Shown here in pieces: positions 18,930 through 29,491 of a stretch of DNA of 36,476 bases. Location of the stretch: assembly GCA_035508495.1 (NCBI GenBank), contig DATJMX010000018.1, positions 1 to 36,476 of the forward strand. The letters are read 5' to 3'. Below the pieces are notes generated by a model, which worked only from the letters and a program-made list of their open reading frames with translations, searched no databases and was not told where the DNA came from. This DNA comes from Candidatus Binataceae bacterium. GTDB taxonomy: Bacteria; Desulfobacterota; Binatia; Binatales; Binataceae. Numbering within the stretch: the first letter of the stretch is position 1; the number at the start of each line of letters is the position of its first letter. The position numbers were made by a program, and so were the translations under genes.

Positions 18930-18962
18930 ACCTTTAAGTCACCACTGCGATGGTGAGAAGGT
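18930..18962 (+). promoter_or_regulatory. PyrR-binding-loop-like RNA hairpin sequestering a Shine-Dalgarno
   Basis: The lower stem ACCTT (18930-18934) pairs with AAGGT (18958-18962). An asymmetric internal loop follows, TAAG (5') against a single G (3'). The upper stem TCACCA/TGGTGA (18939-18944 with 18951-18956) closes the hexaloop CTGCGA at 18945-18950. Known PyrR-binding RNAs have a CNGNGA terminal hexaloop and a purine-rich internal bulge on the 5' side, and both are seen here. The 3' arm contains GAGAAGG (18955-18961), the ribosome site of the leader ORF that starts at 18968. Folding the hairpin should therefore block leader translation. Binding by the adjacent pyrR product is inferred. 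Confidence 0.7.
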
Positions 18963-18967
18963 CGAAC

Positions 18968-19036
18968 ATGACGAATACGATCTCAATTATGCCCGGTTGC
19001 GTTCGCATCCGGGATTTTTTTTGGGTCGGCCGATGA
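18968..19036 (+). CDS. pyr operon leader peptide, 22 residues
   Basis: ATG 18968 is preceded by GAGAAGG with a 6-base gap. The ORF reads MTNTISIMPGCVRIRDFFWV and ends GR, stop TGA 19034-19036. Translation runs through the entire terminator hairpin and T tract (18992-19022), and the stop overlaps the pyrR start (ATGA). The arrangement resembles the E. coli pyrBI leader, where a ribosome moving close behind RNA polymerase prevents terminator formation. It also couples to pyrR, which has no convincing ribosome site of its own. That the peptide is made is inferred from the ribosome site and overlap; its sequence need not matter. Confidence 0.6.
   Translation: MTNTISIMPGCVRIRDFFWVGR
18992..19022 (+). 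terminator. Intrinsic terminator serving as attenuator ahead of pyrR
   Basis: CCCGG (18992-18996) pairs with CCGGG (19009-19013) and TGC (18998-19000) with GCA (19005-19007) across a T/T mismatch, with loop GTTC. Eight Ts follow at 19015-19022. It lies only 10 bases before the pyrR ATG, inside the leader ORF, so it must be read through for the operon to be expressed. A competing pairing, CGAAC (18963-18967) with GTTCG (19001-19005) and GG (18960-18961) with CC (19009-19010), could act as an antiterminator that also breaks the PyrR-type hairpin. Confidence 0.8.
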
Positions 19037-19578
19037 GCAACGGCAAGCCCAATGTCGTGCTCGACGCCGCGCAGGTCGGGCGCTCAATCAAGCGCATCGC
19101 GCTCGAAATTTCCGAACGTAATAACGGCGCCGAAAATATCGTCCTCGTCGGTATTGTGCGCCGCGGCGCAAACCTCGCTGAGCGTATCGCAGCCGAGCTG
19201 CGGCAGCATGGCAAGGGCGAGGTGCCGGTCGGCACGATCGACATCTCGTCGTATCGCGACGATGGCCGCGGCACGCCTGGCGATCCGCGTCTGCTCGGCC
19301 GCGACATTCCTTTCGTCTTCGATGGCAAGACCGTCGTGCTCGTCGACGATGTCCTCTATACCGGGCGCACGGTGCGCGCCGCGCTCGATGCGATAACCGA
19401 TCTCGGCCGTGCTGAATCGGTTCAGCTCGCGGTGCTCGTCGATCGCGGCGAGCATGAATTGCCGATCCGCGCCGACTATGTCGGCAAGAACATTCCCGCC
19501 CCACGCGGCCAGCGCGTTTACGTGCGCCTATCTGAAATCGACGGTGCGGACGCAGTGGTAATCGGAGAGCGAAAATAA
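19033..19578 (+). CDS. pyrR: Bifunctional pyr operon regulatory protein / uracil phosphoribosyltransferase
   Basis: PyrR binds pyr mRNA when charged with UMP and can convert uracil plus PRPP to UMP. The 181-residue protein has the PRPP-binding signature VLVDDVLYTGRTVRAAL with Asp105-Asp106 and Thr110-Gly-Arg-Thr113. The pyrophosphate loop VRRGAN has Arg43-Arg44, and the family segment is DRGEHELPIRADYVGKNIP. I start it at ATG 19033 (MSNGKPNVVLDAAQ); a TTG 36 bases upstream would translate the terminator hairpin and is not supported. The start overlaps the leader stop. It is the first structural gene of pyrR-pyrB-pyrC-carA-carB, the order seen in Bacillus-type operons. Confidence 0.94.
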   Translation: MSNGKPNVVLDAAQVGRSIKRIALEISERNNGAENIVLVGIVRRGANLAERIAAELRQHGKGEVPVGTIDISSYRDDGRGTPGDPRLLGRDIPFVFDGKTVVLVDDVLYTGRTVRAALDAITDLGRAESVQLAVLVDRGEHELPIRADYVGKNIPAPRGQRVYVRLSEIDGADAVVIGERK

Positions 19579-19580
19579 CG

Positions 19581-21536
19581 ATGCCACGCCTTACGAAACT
19601 GGACATCGTTTCAATCGAGGATCTTTCGACCGCCGAGATCGAGCGCATCTTCGAGATCGCCGAGGAGCTTGAGCGCGGTCTCGAAGAGGGTAAAACGCTT
19701 GGCGCCGCTGGCAATCTCGTGATGGCGACGCTCTTTTACGAGCCGTCGACACGCACGCGGCTCAGTTTCGAATCCGCGATGCATCGCCTCGGCGGCTCGG
19801 TGATCAGCTCCGCTGACATGCACGCGAGTTCCGCCGCCAAGGGCGAGAGTCTCGCCGACACCGTGCGCGTCGTCAGCAACTATGCCGACGTGATCGTGCT
19901 GCGGCATCCGCACGATGGCGCCGCACGCGTGGCCGCGGAGTACGCGACCTGTCCCGTCATCAACGCGGGCGACGGCAGCCGCGAGCATCCCACGCAGACC
20001 CTCTGCGATCTCTACATCCTGAAGAAAAAGAAAGGCCATCTGAAGGGTCTGACTGTCGCGCTGTGCGGTGACCTCAAGTATGGCCGCACGGTACATTCGC
20101 TGATCTATGCGCTCGCCCGCTTCGGCGCGAATATCGTCGCCGTGCCGCAGGCCGGCATGAATGTTCCCGAGTACGTGCTCGATCGCCTCGCCGCCGAGCG
20201 CAGCTACAGCTTCTCGACCGTGACGATGGACGAGCTGAAGTCGCTCGCGGGCGGGCTCGACGCGCTCTATCTGACTCCCAGCGGACCGCATCAGATGGCA
20301 CTCTTCACGGGAGATACTTCGGCTGGAGGACGCGCGCCCGCGGGCGAGCCGCCCGCGGCGCTCGATGCGTTCTACGTCACGCGCCTTCAGAAAGAACGCC
20401 TCGGCAGTAAGGAAGCCGCGACTGACAACTACGTGCGCTTCGATGCGCGCGCGCTCAAGACCAGCCGCACACAGGAAGCCGTCGTGATGCATCCGCTGCC
20501 GCGCACCAACGAGCTCGCGTACGAGCTCGACGAGGATCCGCGCGCAATCTATTTCCAGCAGGCAGCGGCGGGTGTGCCGGTCCGCATGGCGCTCATCGCG
20601 TGGATGATCGAAAACACCAAGCGCGCGGAAAAACGCATCGGCGCCGATGGCGAGGCGGCTGCGATTCGTTTTCGCACCGAGGCGGCGCCGCGATGCGCCA
20701 ACGCCAACTGCATCACGCGGTTTGAAGGACTGTATCTGCGTCCACGCTTCAAGCAGGCGCGCAGCATCGATCCCGATGCGCTCAATCTGCGCTGCGACTA
20801 TTGCGAGCGTGAAGTGCGCGTCGAATTCGTTGGCCATACGCGCTCGCATCGGTACTACCGCTTCGACCAGGCGCTCCATGGCTACGTCCGCCAGTGGATC
20901 GCGGAAGGCTCGCTCGCCGTTTTCGAAAGCGTCAAGCAGGCAGAGGAGCACGGCTTCGAGCCGTACAAGCGCGGACCGCAGCGCGAGATCATGAAGGGCG
21001 GCGAAATCTCGAACGCCGTCGAATCGCTCGCCGATCAAATCATCGCCGACCTGCCGGATCTTGCTGACGTCGCGATCGTCGGCGTCGTGAGCCACGGCGC
21101 GCTGCTTGCGATCAGACTGCGCGAGCTCATCCAGAAGAAGACCGGGATTCGTCCGCCGTGCGCGGCGGTCGACGTGTACAGCTCGAGCGATCCGATTCGT
21201 CCGATCGATGCCACCGAGGAATTCAGCGCCGCGGATCGCACGATCGTGATCGTCGACGACGTCATCAACAGCGGATGGACCGTGCAGCGCGCGATGACGA
21301 TGCTGTGGCAGCTCGGGCGGCCTGCCAGCGTGAAGCTCGCGGTCTTGATCGATCGCGGTCATCGCGCGGTGCCGATTCGCCCCAACTACGTCGGCAAGAA
21401 TATCCCGACTTCGCGCACGGAGCGCGTGCAGGTCCGCCTGACGGCTCCTGGAGCCGACGCGAGACATAAGTCGCAAGATAAGGTGATGATCTATTCGATG
21501 GTCGAACCGCTCAAGGAGTCTGAAGCGGCAACGTGA
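19581..21536 (+). CDS. pyrB: Aspartate carbamoyltransferase fused to a PyrI-type zinc module and a PyrR-like domain
   Basis: Residues 1-345 are a PyrB catalytic chain: STRTR at 56-60, Ser84 and Lys87 in the carbamoyl-phosphate loop, HPTQTLCDLY, GDLKYGRTVHSL and HPLPR. Residues 370-410 match the zinc domain of the PyrI regulatory chain: Cys372-X4-Cys377 (CANANCIT) and Cys405-X2-Cys408 (CDYCE), the same CX4C and CX2C pattern as E. coli PyrI. Residues about 455-635 are a second PyrR-like phosphoribosyltransferase domain with VDDVINSGWTV (558-568) and DRGHRAVPIRPNYVGKNIP. The PyrI nucleotide-binding domain is absent. The PRPP loop has Trp566 where PyrR has Arg, and Ser504-His505 replace the Arg-Arg of the pyrophosphate loop. 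The ORF is continuous, 2 bases after pyrR, and overlaps pyrC by 4 bases. A usual PyrB has about 310 residues. Confidence 0.9.
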   Translation: MPRLTKLDIVSIEDLSTAEIERIFEIAEELERGLEEGKTLGAAGNLVMATLFYEPSTRTRLSFESAMHRLGGSVISSADMHASSAAKGESLADTVRVVSNYADVIVLRHPHDGAARVAAEYATCPVINAGDGSREHPTQTLCDLYILKKKKGHLKGLTVALCGDLKYGRTVHSLIYALARFGANIVAVPQAGMNVPEYVLDRLAAERSYSFSTVTMDELKSLAGGLDALYLTPSGPHQMALFTGDTSAGGRAPAGEPPAALDAFYVTRLQKERLGSKEAATDNYVRFDARALKTSRTQEAVVMHPLPRTNELAYELDEDPRAIYFQQAAAGVPVRMALIAWMIENTKRAEKRIGADGEAAAIRFRTEAAPRCANANCITRFEGLYLRPRFKQARSIDPDALNLRCDYCEREVRVEFVGHTRSHRYYRFDQALHGYVRQWIAEGSLAVFESVKQAEEHGFEPYKRGPQREIMKGGEISNAVESLADQIIADLPDLADVAIVGVVSHGALLAIRLRELIQKKTGIRPPCAAVDVYSSSDPIRPIDATEEFSAADRTIVIVDDVINSGWTVQRAMTMLWQLGRPASVKLAVLIDRGHRAVPIRPNYVGKNIPTSRTERVQVRLTAPGADARHKSQDKVMIYSMVEPLKESEAAT

Positions 21537-22897
21537 GTGCGATTTTGTTGAAATCCGGCCGAGTGATCGATCCGGCCAACGGCATCGATGGTGTAATGGA
21601 TCTTCTGGTTCACGACGGCGTGGTTGAAGCGCTCGACGACCCTGGCGCGGTCTCGTCCCCCGGCGATGCGACCGTGATCGACGCGAAGGGTCTGTGGGTC
21701 GTTCCAGGCTTGATCGATCCGCACGTGCATCTGCGCGATCCCGGCTTTCCCGAGAAGGAAAATATTTCGAGCGGTCTGCGCGCCGCTGCCGCCGGCGGAT
21801 TCACTACCGTCGCGGCGATGGCGAACACTTCGCCGGTGAATGACACTCCCGAGATTACGCGCTACATGCTCGAGCGCGCGCGCGAGGTTGGCGCATCGCG
21901 GCTTGTTCCGGTTTCTGCCGTCACCAAAGCGCTCGCGGGCAAGGAGCTGGTTGATTTCGATGCGATGGCAGCGGCGGGTGCCCGCCTCTTTTCCGACGAC
22001 GGAATTCCAATCGATGATCTCGCGCTGCTGTCGCGCGCATTCGATGCGAGCAAGGCTCTGGGCATGGCGATCTCTCTTCACGAAGAGGATCGCGGTCTTT
22101 CCTGCAACGGCGCCGTCAATGCCGGCGAAGTTTCAAAGCGCCTCGGCGTTGCCGGTTATTCCGACGCCGCTGAGAGCGCTCGGGTGCGTCGCGATCTCAG
22201 CATTGCGCTTGGAGCCGGCGCTCCGGTTCATGTCGCGCACGTTTCAACCGCCGACTCGCTGGCGCTCATCCGTGCCGCGCGCCGGAGCGGCGCGCAGGTC
22301 AGTTGCGAGGTGACGCCTCATCACTTCGCGCTCAACGACAGCGCCGTGTTGACCTGGGGCCCGAACGCGAAGATGAATCCGCCGCTGCGCAATGCGCGCG
22401 ACGTGGAAGCGCTGCACGAGGCGATGGCCGACGGCACGATCGACATGATCGCGACCGATCACGCGCCGCACGATCCGCGCTCCAAGCAGATGGATCACCT
22501 GGCCGCGATGTTCGGTCCCGATACGCCGACGCCGCATCTGACGCACGACCTTGCCGAAATATTCCAGCAGGCGGCCAACGGCGTCGTCGGCCTCGAGACT
22601 TCGCTCGGTCTAGCGCTCGATCTCGTTCGCCGCGGGATCATCGGTGCATCGCGAATGGTTCAGATGATGGCGACAAATCCGGCGCGGCTGCTTAGATTGG
22701 ATCGTGGTGCGCTTGCGATCGGCGACACGGCGGACATCGCGCTAATCGATCCGGACATCGAGTGGATCGTGGCGCCGGAAAAGTTTTTATCAAAGAGTCG
22801 TAACACTCCGTTCTCAGGGACTCGGCTCCATGGCCGCGCGATTTTGACTATTGTTGACGGCGCAATTGTTTTTGACGGGAGGAAAAAGACGCCCTAA
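21533..22897 (+). CDS. pyrC: Dihydroorotase, class I
   Basis: Cyclises carbamoyl aspartate to dihydroorotate, the third step of pyrimidine synthesis. The amidohydrolase metal motif PHVHLRDPG has His64 and His66, followed by the substrate stretch ANTSPVND. LHEED and HVAHVST contain further metal histidines, and the catalytic Asp309 is in ATDHAPH. At 454 residues it is slightly longer than the roughly 425-430 of common class I enzymes. GTG start 21533 overlaps the pyrB stop (GTGA), indicating coupling; AAGGAG is 14 bases upstream. The gene ends directly against the carA ATG. Confidence 0.95.
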   Translation: MSAILLKSGRVIDPANGIDGVMDLLVHDGVVEALDDPGAVSSPGDATVIDAKGLWVVPGLIDPHVHLRDPGFPEKENISSGLRAAAAGGFTTVAAMANTSPVNDTPEITRYMLERAREVGASRLVPVSAVTKALAGKELVDFDAMAAAGARLFSDDGIPIDDLALLSRAFDASKALGMAISLHEEDRGLSCNGAVNAGEVSKRLGVAGYSDAAESARVRRDLSIALGAGAPVHVAHVSTADSLALIRAARRSGAQVSCEVTPHHFALNDSAVLTWGPNAKMNPPLRNARDVEALHEAMADGTIDMIATDHAPHDPRSKQMDHLAAMFGPDTPTPHLTHDLAEIFQQAANGVVGLETSLGLALDLVRRGIIGASRMVQMMATNPARLLRLDRGALAIGDTADIALIDPDIEWIVAPEKFLSKSRNTPFSGTRLHGRAILTIVDGAIVFDGRKKTP

Positions 22898-24094
22898 ATG
22901 AGCAGGCGCGAAGCGATATTGGCGCTCGCCGACGGCCGCATCTTTCGCGGTCGCGCCTTCGGCGCGATCGGCGAGACGGTCGGCGAAGTGGTCTTCAACA
23001 CCGCGATGACCGGGTACCAGGAAGTGCTGACCGACCCGTCGTATCGCGGGCAGCTCGTGTGCATGACCTATCCCGAAATCGGCAACGTCGGAGTCAACCG
23101 CGAGGACGCCGAGTCGCAACGCGTCTTTGCTGAAGGATTTATCGTCCGCGAGTATTGGGAGCGTCCCTCGAACTGGCGCTCCGAGATGCCGCTCGGCAGG
23201 TACCTCGAAGAGGCCGGTGTCGTCGGTATCGAGGGCATCGACACGCGTGCGCTGGTGCGTCATCTGCGCGATCACGGCGCGCAGGAGGGCGTCATCTCCA
23301 GCGTCGATCTCGATCCCGCTTCGCTCATCGCCAGGGCCAAGGCATCGCCGGGCCTCGTCGGACGCGATCTGGTGAGGGAAGTAAGCTGCGCCAAGCCTTA
23401 CGACTGGAACGTCGGCGACTGGGAACTCGGACACGGCTATCGCCATGCGAGCACGGAGCAGATGCTCGATGCGCCGCTCATCGTCGCGCTCGACTACGGC
23501 ATCAAGCACAACATCCTGCGCCGCCTCGTCGGCAACGGTTTTCGCGTCAAAGTCATGCCCGCGGTCTCGACCGCCGAAGAAATCCTCGCGCAGGAAGCTG
23601 ACGGTATCTTTTTGTCAAACGGCCCCGGCGATCCCGCCGCATTGCCATATGCGTACAAGGCCGTTGCCGGCCTGCTGGGTAGGAAACCGGTATTCGGTAT
23701 TTGCCTTGGGCATCAGATGATCGGACTCGCGCTCGGCGGGACGACCTACAAGCTCGATTTCGGCCATCACGGTGCGAATCATCCGGTGATGGATCTGCGC
23801 ACGCAGCGCGTGGAAATCACTTCGCAGAATCACGGCTTCGCGGTCGATACCGATTCGCTAAACGGCAAGGCGGAGCTGTCGCACCTGAATCTGAATGACA
23901 AAACCGTGGAGGGACTTCGCGGAATCGGTTCGCCGTTTTTCTCGGTGCAGTATCATCCCGAGGCCTCCCCGGGCCCGCACGATTCGAGCTACCTGTTTCG
24001 CCGCTTCCGCCGGATGGTCGAGGCCTTCCCGCGCTTCGGCGCCGAGACGCTCGAACGAATCATCGCCGATGAAACCGCGGGGGCGCGTGCTTAA
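22898..24094 (+). CDS. carA: Carbamoyl-phosphate synthase, small (glutaminase) subunit
   Basis: Hydrolyses glutamine and channels ammonia to CarB. The N-terminal small-chain domain ([33 protein letters not shown]) is followed by a class I glutamine amidotransferase domain. The catalytic triad falls at Cys269 (FGICLGHQM), His353 and Glu355 ([11 protein letters not shown]), the same numbers as in E. coli CarA. The 398-residue length is standard. Its ATG follows the pyrC stop with no gap; GGGAGG is 15 bases upstream, a rather long spacing. Confidence 0.96.
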   Translation: MSRREAILALADGRIFRGRAFGAIGETVGEVVFNTAMTGYQEVLTDPSYRGQLVCMTYPEIGNVGVNREDAESQRVFAEGFIVREYWERPSNWRSEMPLGRYLEEAGVVGIEGIDTRALVRHLRDHGAQEGVISSVDLDPASLIARAKASPGLVGRDLVREVSCAKPYDWNVGDWELGHGYRHASTEQMLDAPLIVALDYGIKHNILRRLVGNGFRVKVMPAVSTAEEILAQEADGIFLSNGPGDPAALPYAYKAVAGLLGRKPVFGICLGHQMIGLALGGTTYKLDFGHHGANHPVMDLRTQRVEITSQNHGFAVDTDSLNGKAELSHLNLNDKTVEGLRGIGSPFFSVQYHPEASPGPHDSSYLFRRFRRMVEAFPRFGAETLERIIADETAGARA

Positions 24095-24144
24095 CTCGAT
24101 GTCAACAACCGTATCGCAAATCTCGCCGGACTTCGGATTGTAAA

Positions 24145-27351
<3,207 letters not shown>

Positions 27352-27385
27352 TCGACTGGCGCGCGCCGGCGCGCGGCGATCAGAG

Positions 27386-29491
27386 ATGAATAATCCCGCG
27401 CCGCCAGACTTGCGAATCACGCTCGCGACTCCGCTCGTCAACTTGAAGGGGATTGGGCCCAAACGCGCCGAGGCGCTACTGGAGCGGGGCCTGGCGACAG
27501 TCGCCGATCTGATCTTTCATCTTCCCACCCGGTACCAGGACTGGCGCGAGAGAACGGCGCCCGAGAATCTCAAGCCCGGCGTTATCGCGATCATCGAAGG
27601 CGAGCTCGGCAAGATCGAGGAGCGTCCAATGCGCGGCCGCGGCTGGCGGCGGCTCGCTTCGGGGACGATCGCTGTCGCTACAGGCAAGATTCGCGTGGTC
27701 TGGTTCAACCTGCCTTCTTACATGCGCGGTTACTTGCCAGGCGGGCGCCGCGTGCTTCTGCGCGGACGCGTTACGGCCACGGCCGAGGGTGGAATTGAAA
27801 TCGTTCATCCGGACGTGATCGCGCTCGACGAGGAGACACCGGCGCCGATTCGTCCGGTGTACCGGCTGCCCGCGCAGATTACTCAGCGGACGTTCGCCTC
27901 GATCGTCGCCAGGGCAATCTCTGAAGTTGCCCGCACCGTACCATGCTCGATACCAGCGGAGCTTCGCCGCGATCAGATGACGGTTGGCGATGCACTCGCG
28001 TACCTGCATCAGCCGCCAGATGACGCGGATCCGACTTCGCTGCAGATGGAAGACTCGCCGGCTCATCGCGCGCTCGCGCTGGATGAACTCTTCGCGTTCG
28101 AGACTGCGCTCGCGATCGAGCATCGTCGTTCGCAAAGGCGCGCTGGCGCGGAGCTCAAAAGCGGCAAGAACGTAACAAGCAAATTCCTATCGACGCTTCC
28201 GTTCGCGCCGACCAACGCGCAGCGCGCCGCGATCGAACAAATCGCCGCCGACCTCGCAAAGCCGACCCAGATGAATCGCATGCTGATGGGCGATGTCGGC
28301 AGCGGCAAAACCGTGGTCGCGTTCTGGGCGGCTCTGAGAGCCATCGAGAATGGTTTCCAGGCAGTGGTGATGGCGCCGACGGAGCTTCTGGCCGAGCAAC
28401 ACTATCGAACCTTCGCGCGTCTGTGCGGCAACCTCGGCGTCCGTAGCACGCTGCTCACGGGACGCGTCGCTGGTGCGGAGCGCCAAACGACGTTGCGCGA
28501 TCTTGCCAGCGGTCGTATCGCAGTCGCGTTCGGAACGCAGGCCCTTATCCAACAGCGTGTGAAGATCGCGAGGCTGGGACTGGGGATCATCGACGAACAG
28601 CATCGCTTTGGCGTCTTCGATCGCGCGCGGCTGAAGGACCTGGGCCCCACGGCTAACGTGCTGCTGATGACCGCGACGCCGATTCCGCGCAGCCTCGCGA
28701 TGACGCTATTCGCGAATCTCGATTTGTCAATTCTCGATGAAATGCCGCCGGGTCGCACGCGGATCTCGACTGAGCTCTATCGCGAAGCGCAAATTCCGCA
28801 AGTGGATGAATCGCTGCGCGAAGAGATCGCCCACGGTGGACGCGCATACTACGTCGTTCCGTTGATCGAAAGCGATGATTACGAGGCCAAGTCTGTCGCG
28901 CAGACGGCGACACGCCTGGCTGGCGCGCTGCGTGGGGCGAAGATCGGCACGATGCACGGCCGGATGCGCGGCTCCGAGAAGGATCACGTAATGCGTGCGT
29001 TCCGCGATGGCGCGCTCGACGTGCTGGTCTCAACCACGGTCGTCGAAGTCGGTATCGATGTGCCGGAAGCGACCGTGATCGTGATCGACGCGGCCGAGCG
29101 CTACGGCCTCGCGCAATTGCATCAGTTGCGCGGCAGGGTGGGGCGCGGCGCCGCGCCTTCGCGATGTATCCTGGTGGCATCCAACGACGCCGACGACGCC
29201 GCACTCGCGCGTCTCGATATGATGCGGCGTGCGGCGAGCGGGCGCGAGATCGCCGAGGCGGATCTGCGGATGCGCGGTCCAGGCGATCTTTTCGGTGCGC
29301 GTCAGGCAGGAGCCTTGCCGCTGCGCTTTCTCCATATGGTGCACGATTTTTCGGTGATCGAGCGTGCTCGGGCGATGGCCGCGGAGTGGCTGGAGCGCGA
29401 TCCGCGCCTCGAAGCACCCGACTCTGCCGCAGTGCGCGATGCGGTGCGCGCGATGCTACGCCTCGGCTTTAGCTTAGGCGACGTAGGCTAG
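27386..29491 (+). CDS. recG: ATP-dependent DNA helicase RecG
   Basis: Remodels stalled replication forks and branched DNA. The N-terminal wedge domain begins near LVNLKGIGPKRAEALLERG and includes the OB-like region. Walker A GDVGSGKT is at 302-309, and the DEQHRFG motif II at 403-409 is the RecG/Mfd form of DExH. Later motifs are TATPIPRSLAMT, VSTTVVEVGIDVPEAT and QLRGRVGRG. The 701 residues are typical. It begins 34 bases after carB, separated by a GC-only palindrome, and its stop overlaps the stop of the convergent metallopeptidase gene by 4 bases (CTAG). Confidence 0.96.
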   Translation: MNNPAPPDLRITLATPLVNLKGIGPKRAEALLERGLATVADLIFHLPTRYQDWRERTAPENLKPGVIAIIEGELGKIEERPMRGRGWRRLASGTIAVATGKIRVVWFNLPSYMRGYLPGGRRVLLRGRVTATAEGGIEIVHPDVIALDEETPAPIRPVYRLPAQITQRTFASIVARAISEVARTVPCSIPAELRRDQMTVGDALAYLHQPPDDADPTSLQMEDSPAHRALALDELFAFETALAIEHRRSQRRAGAELKSGKNVTSKFLSTLPFAPTNAQRAAIEQIAADLAKPTQMNRMLMGDVGSGKTVVAFWAALRAIENGFQAVVMAPTELLAEQHYRTFARLCGNLGVRSTLLTGRVAGAERQTTLRDLASGRIAVAFGTQALIQQRVKIARLGLGIIDEQHRFGVFDRARLKDLGPTANVLLMTATPIPRSLAMTLFANLDLSILDEMPPGRTRISTELYREAQIPQVDESLREEIAHGGRAYYVVPLIESDDYEAKSVAQTATRLAGALRGAKIGTMHGRMRGSEKDHVMRAFRDGALDVLVSTTVVEVGIDVPEATVIVIDAAERYGLAQLHQLRGRVGRGAAPSRCILVASNDADDAALARLDMMRRAASGREIAEADLRMRGPGDLFGARQAGALPLRFLHMVHDFSVIERARAMAAEWLERDPRLEAPDSAAVRDAVRAMLRLGFSLGDVG

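Noticed and set aside
18997..19032. TTG start extending PyrR by 12 residues
   Set aside because: The extension translates the terminator hairpin, has no ribosome site, and the normal PyrR N-terminus begins at 19033.
24099..24143. Mini-ORF (14 codons) between carA and carB
   Set aside because: It ends just before the carB GTG and could aid re-initiation, but it has no ribosome site and no comparative support.
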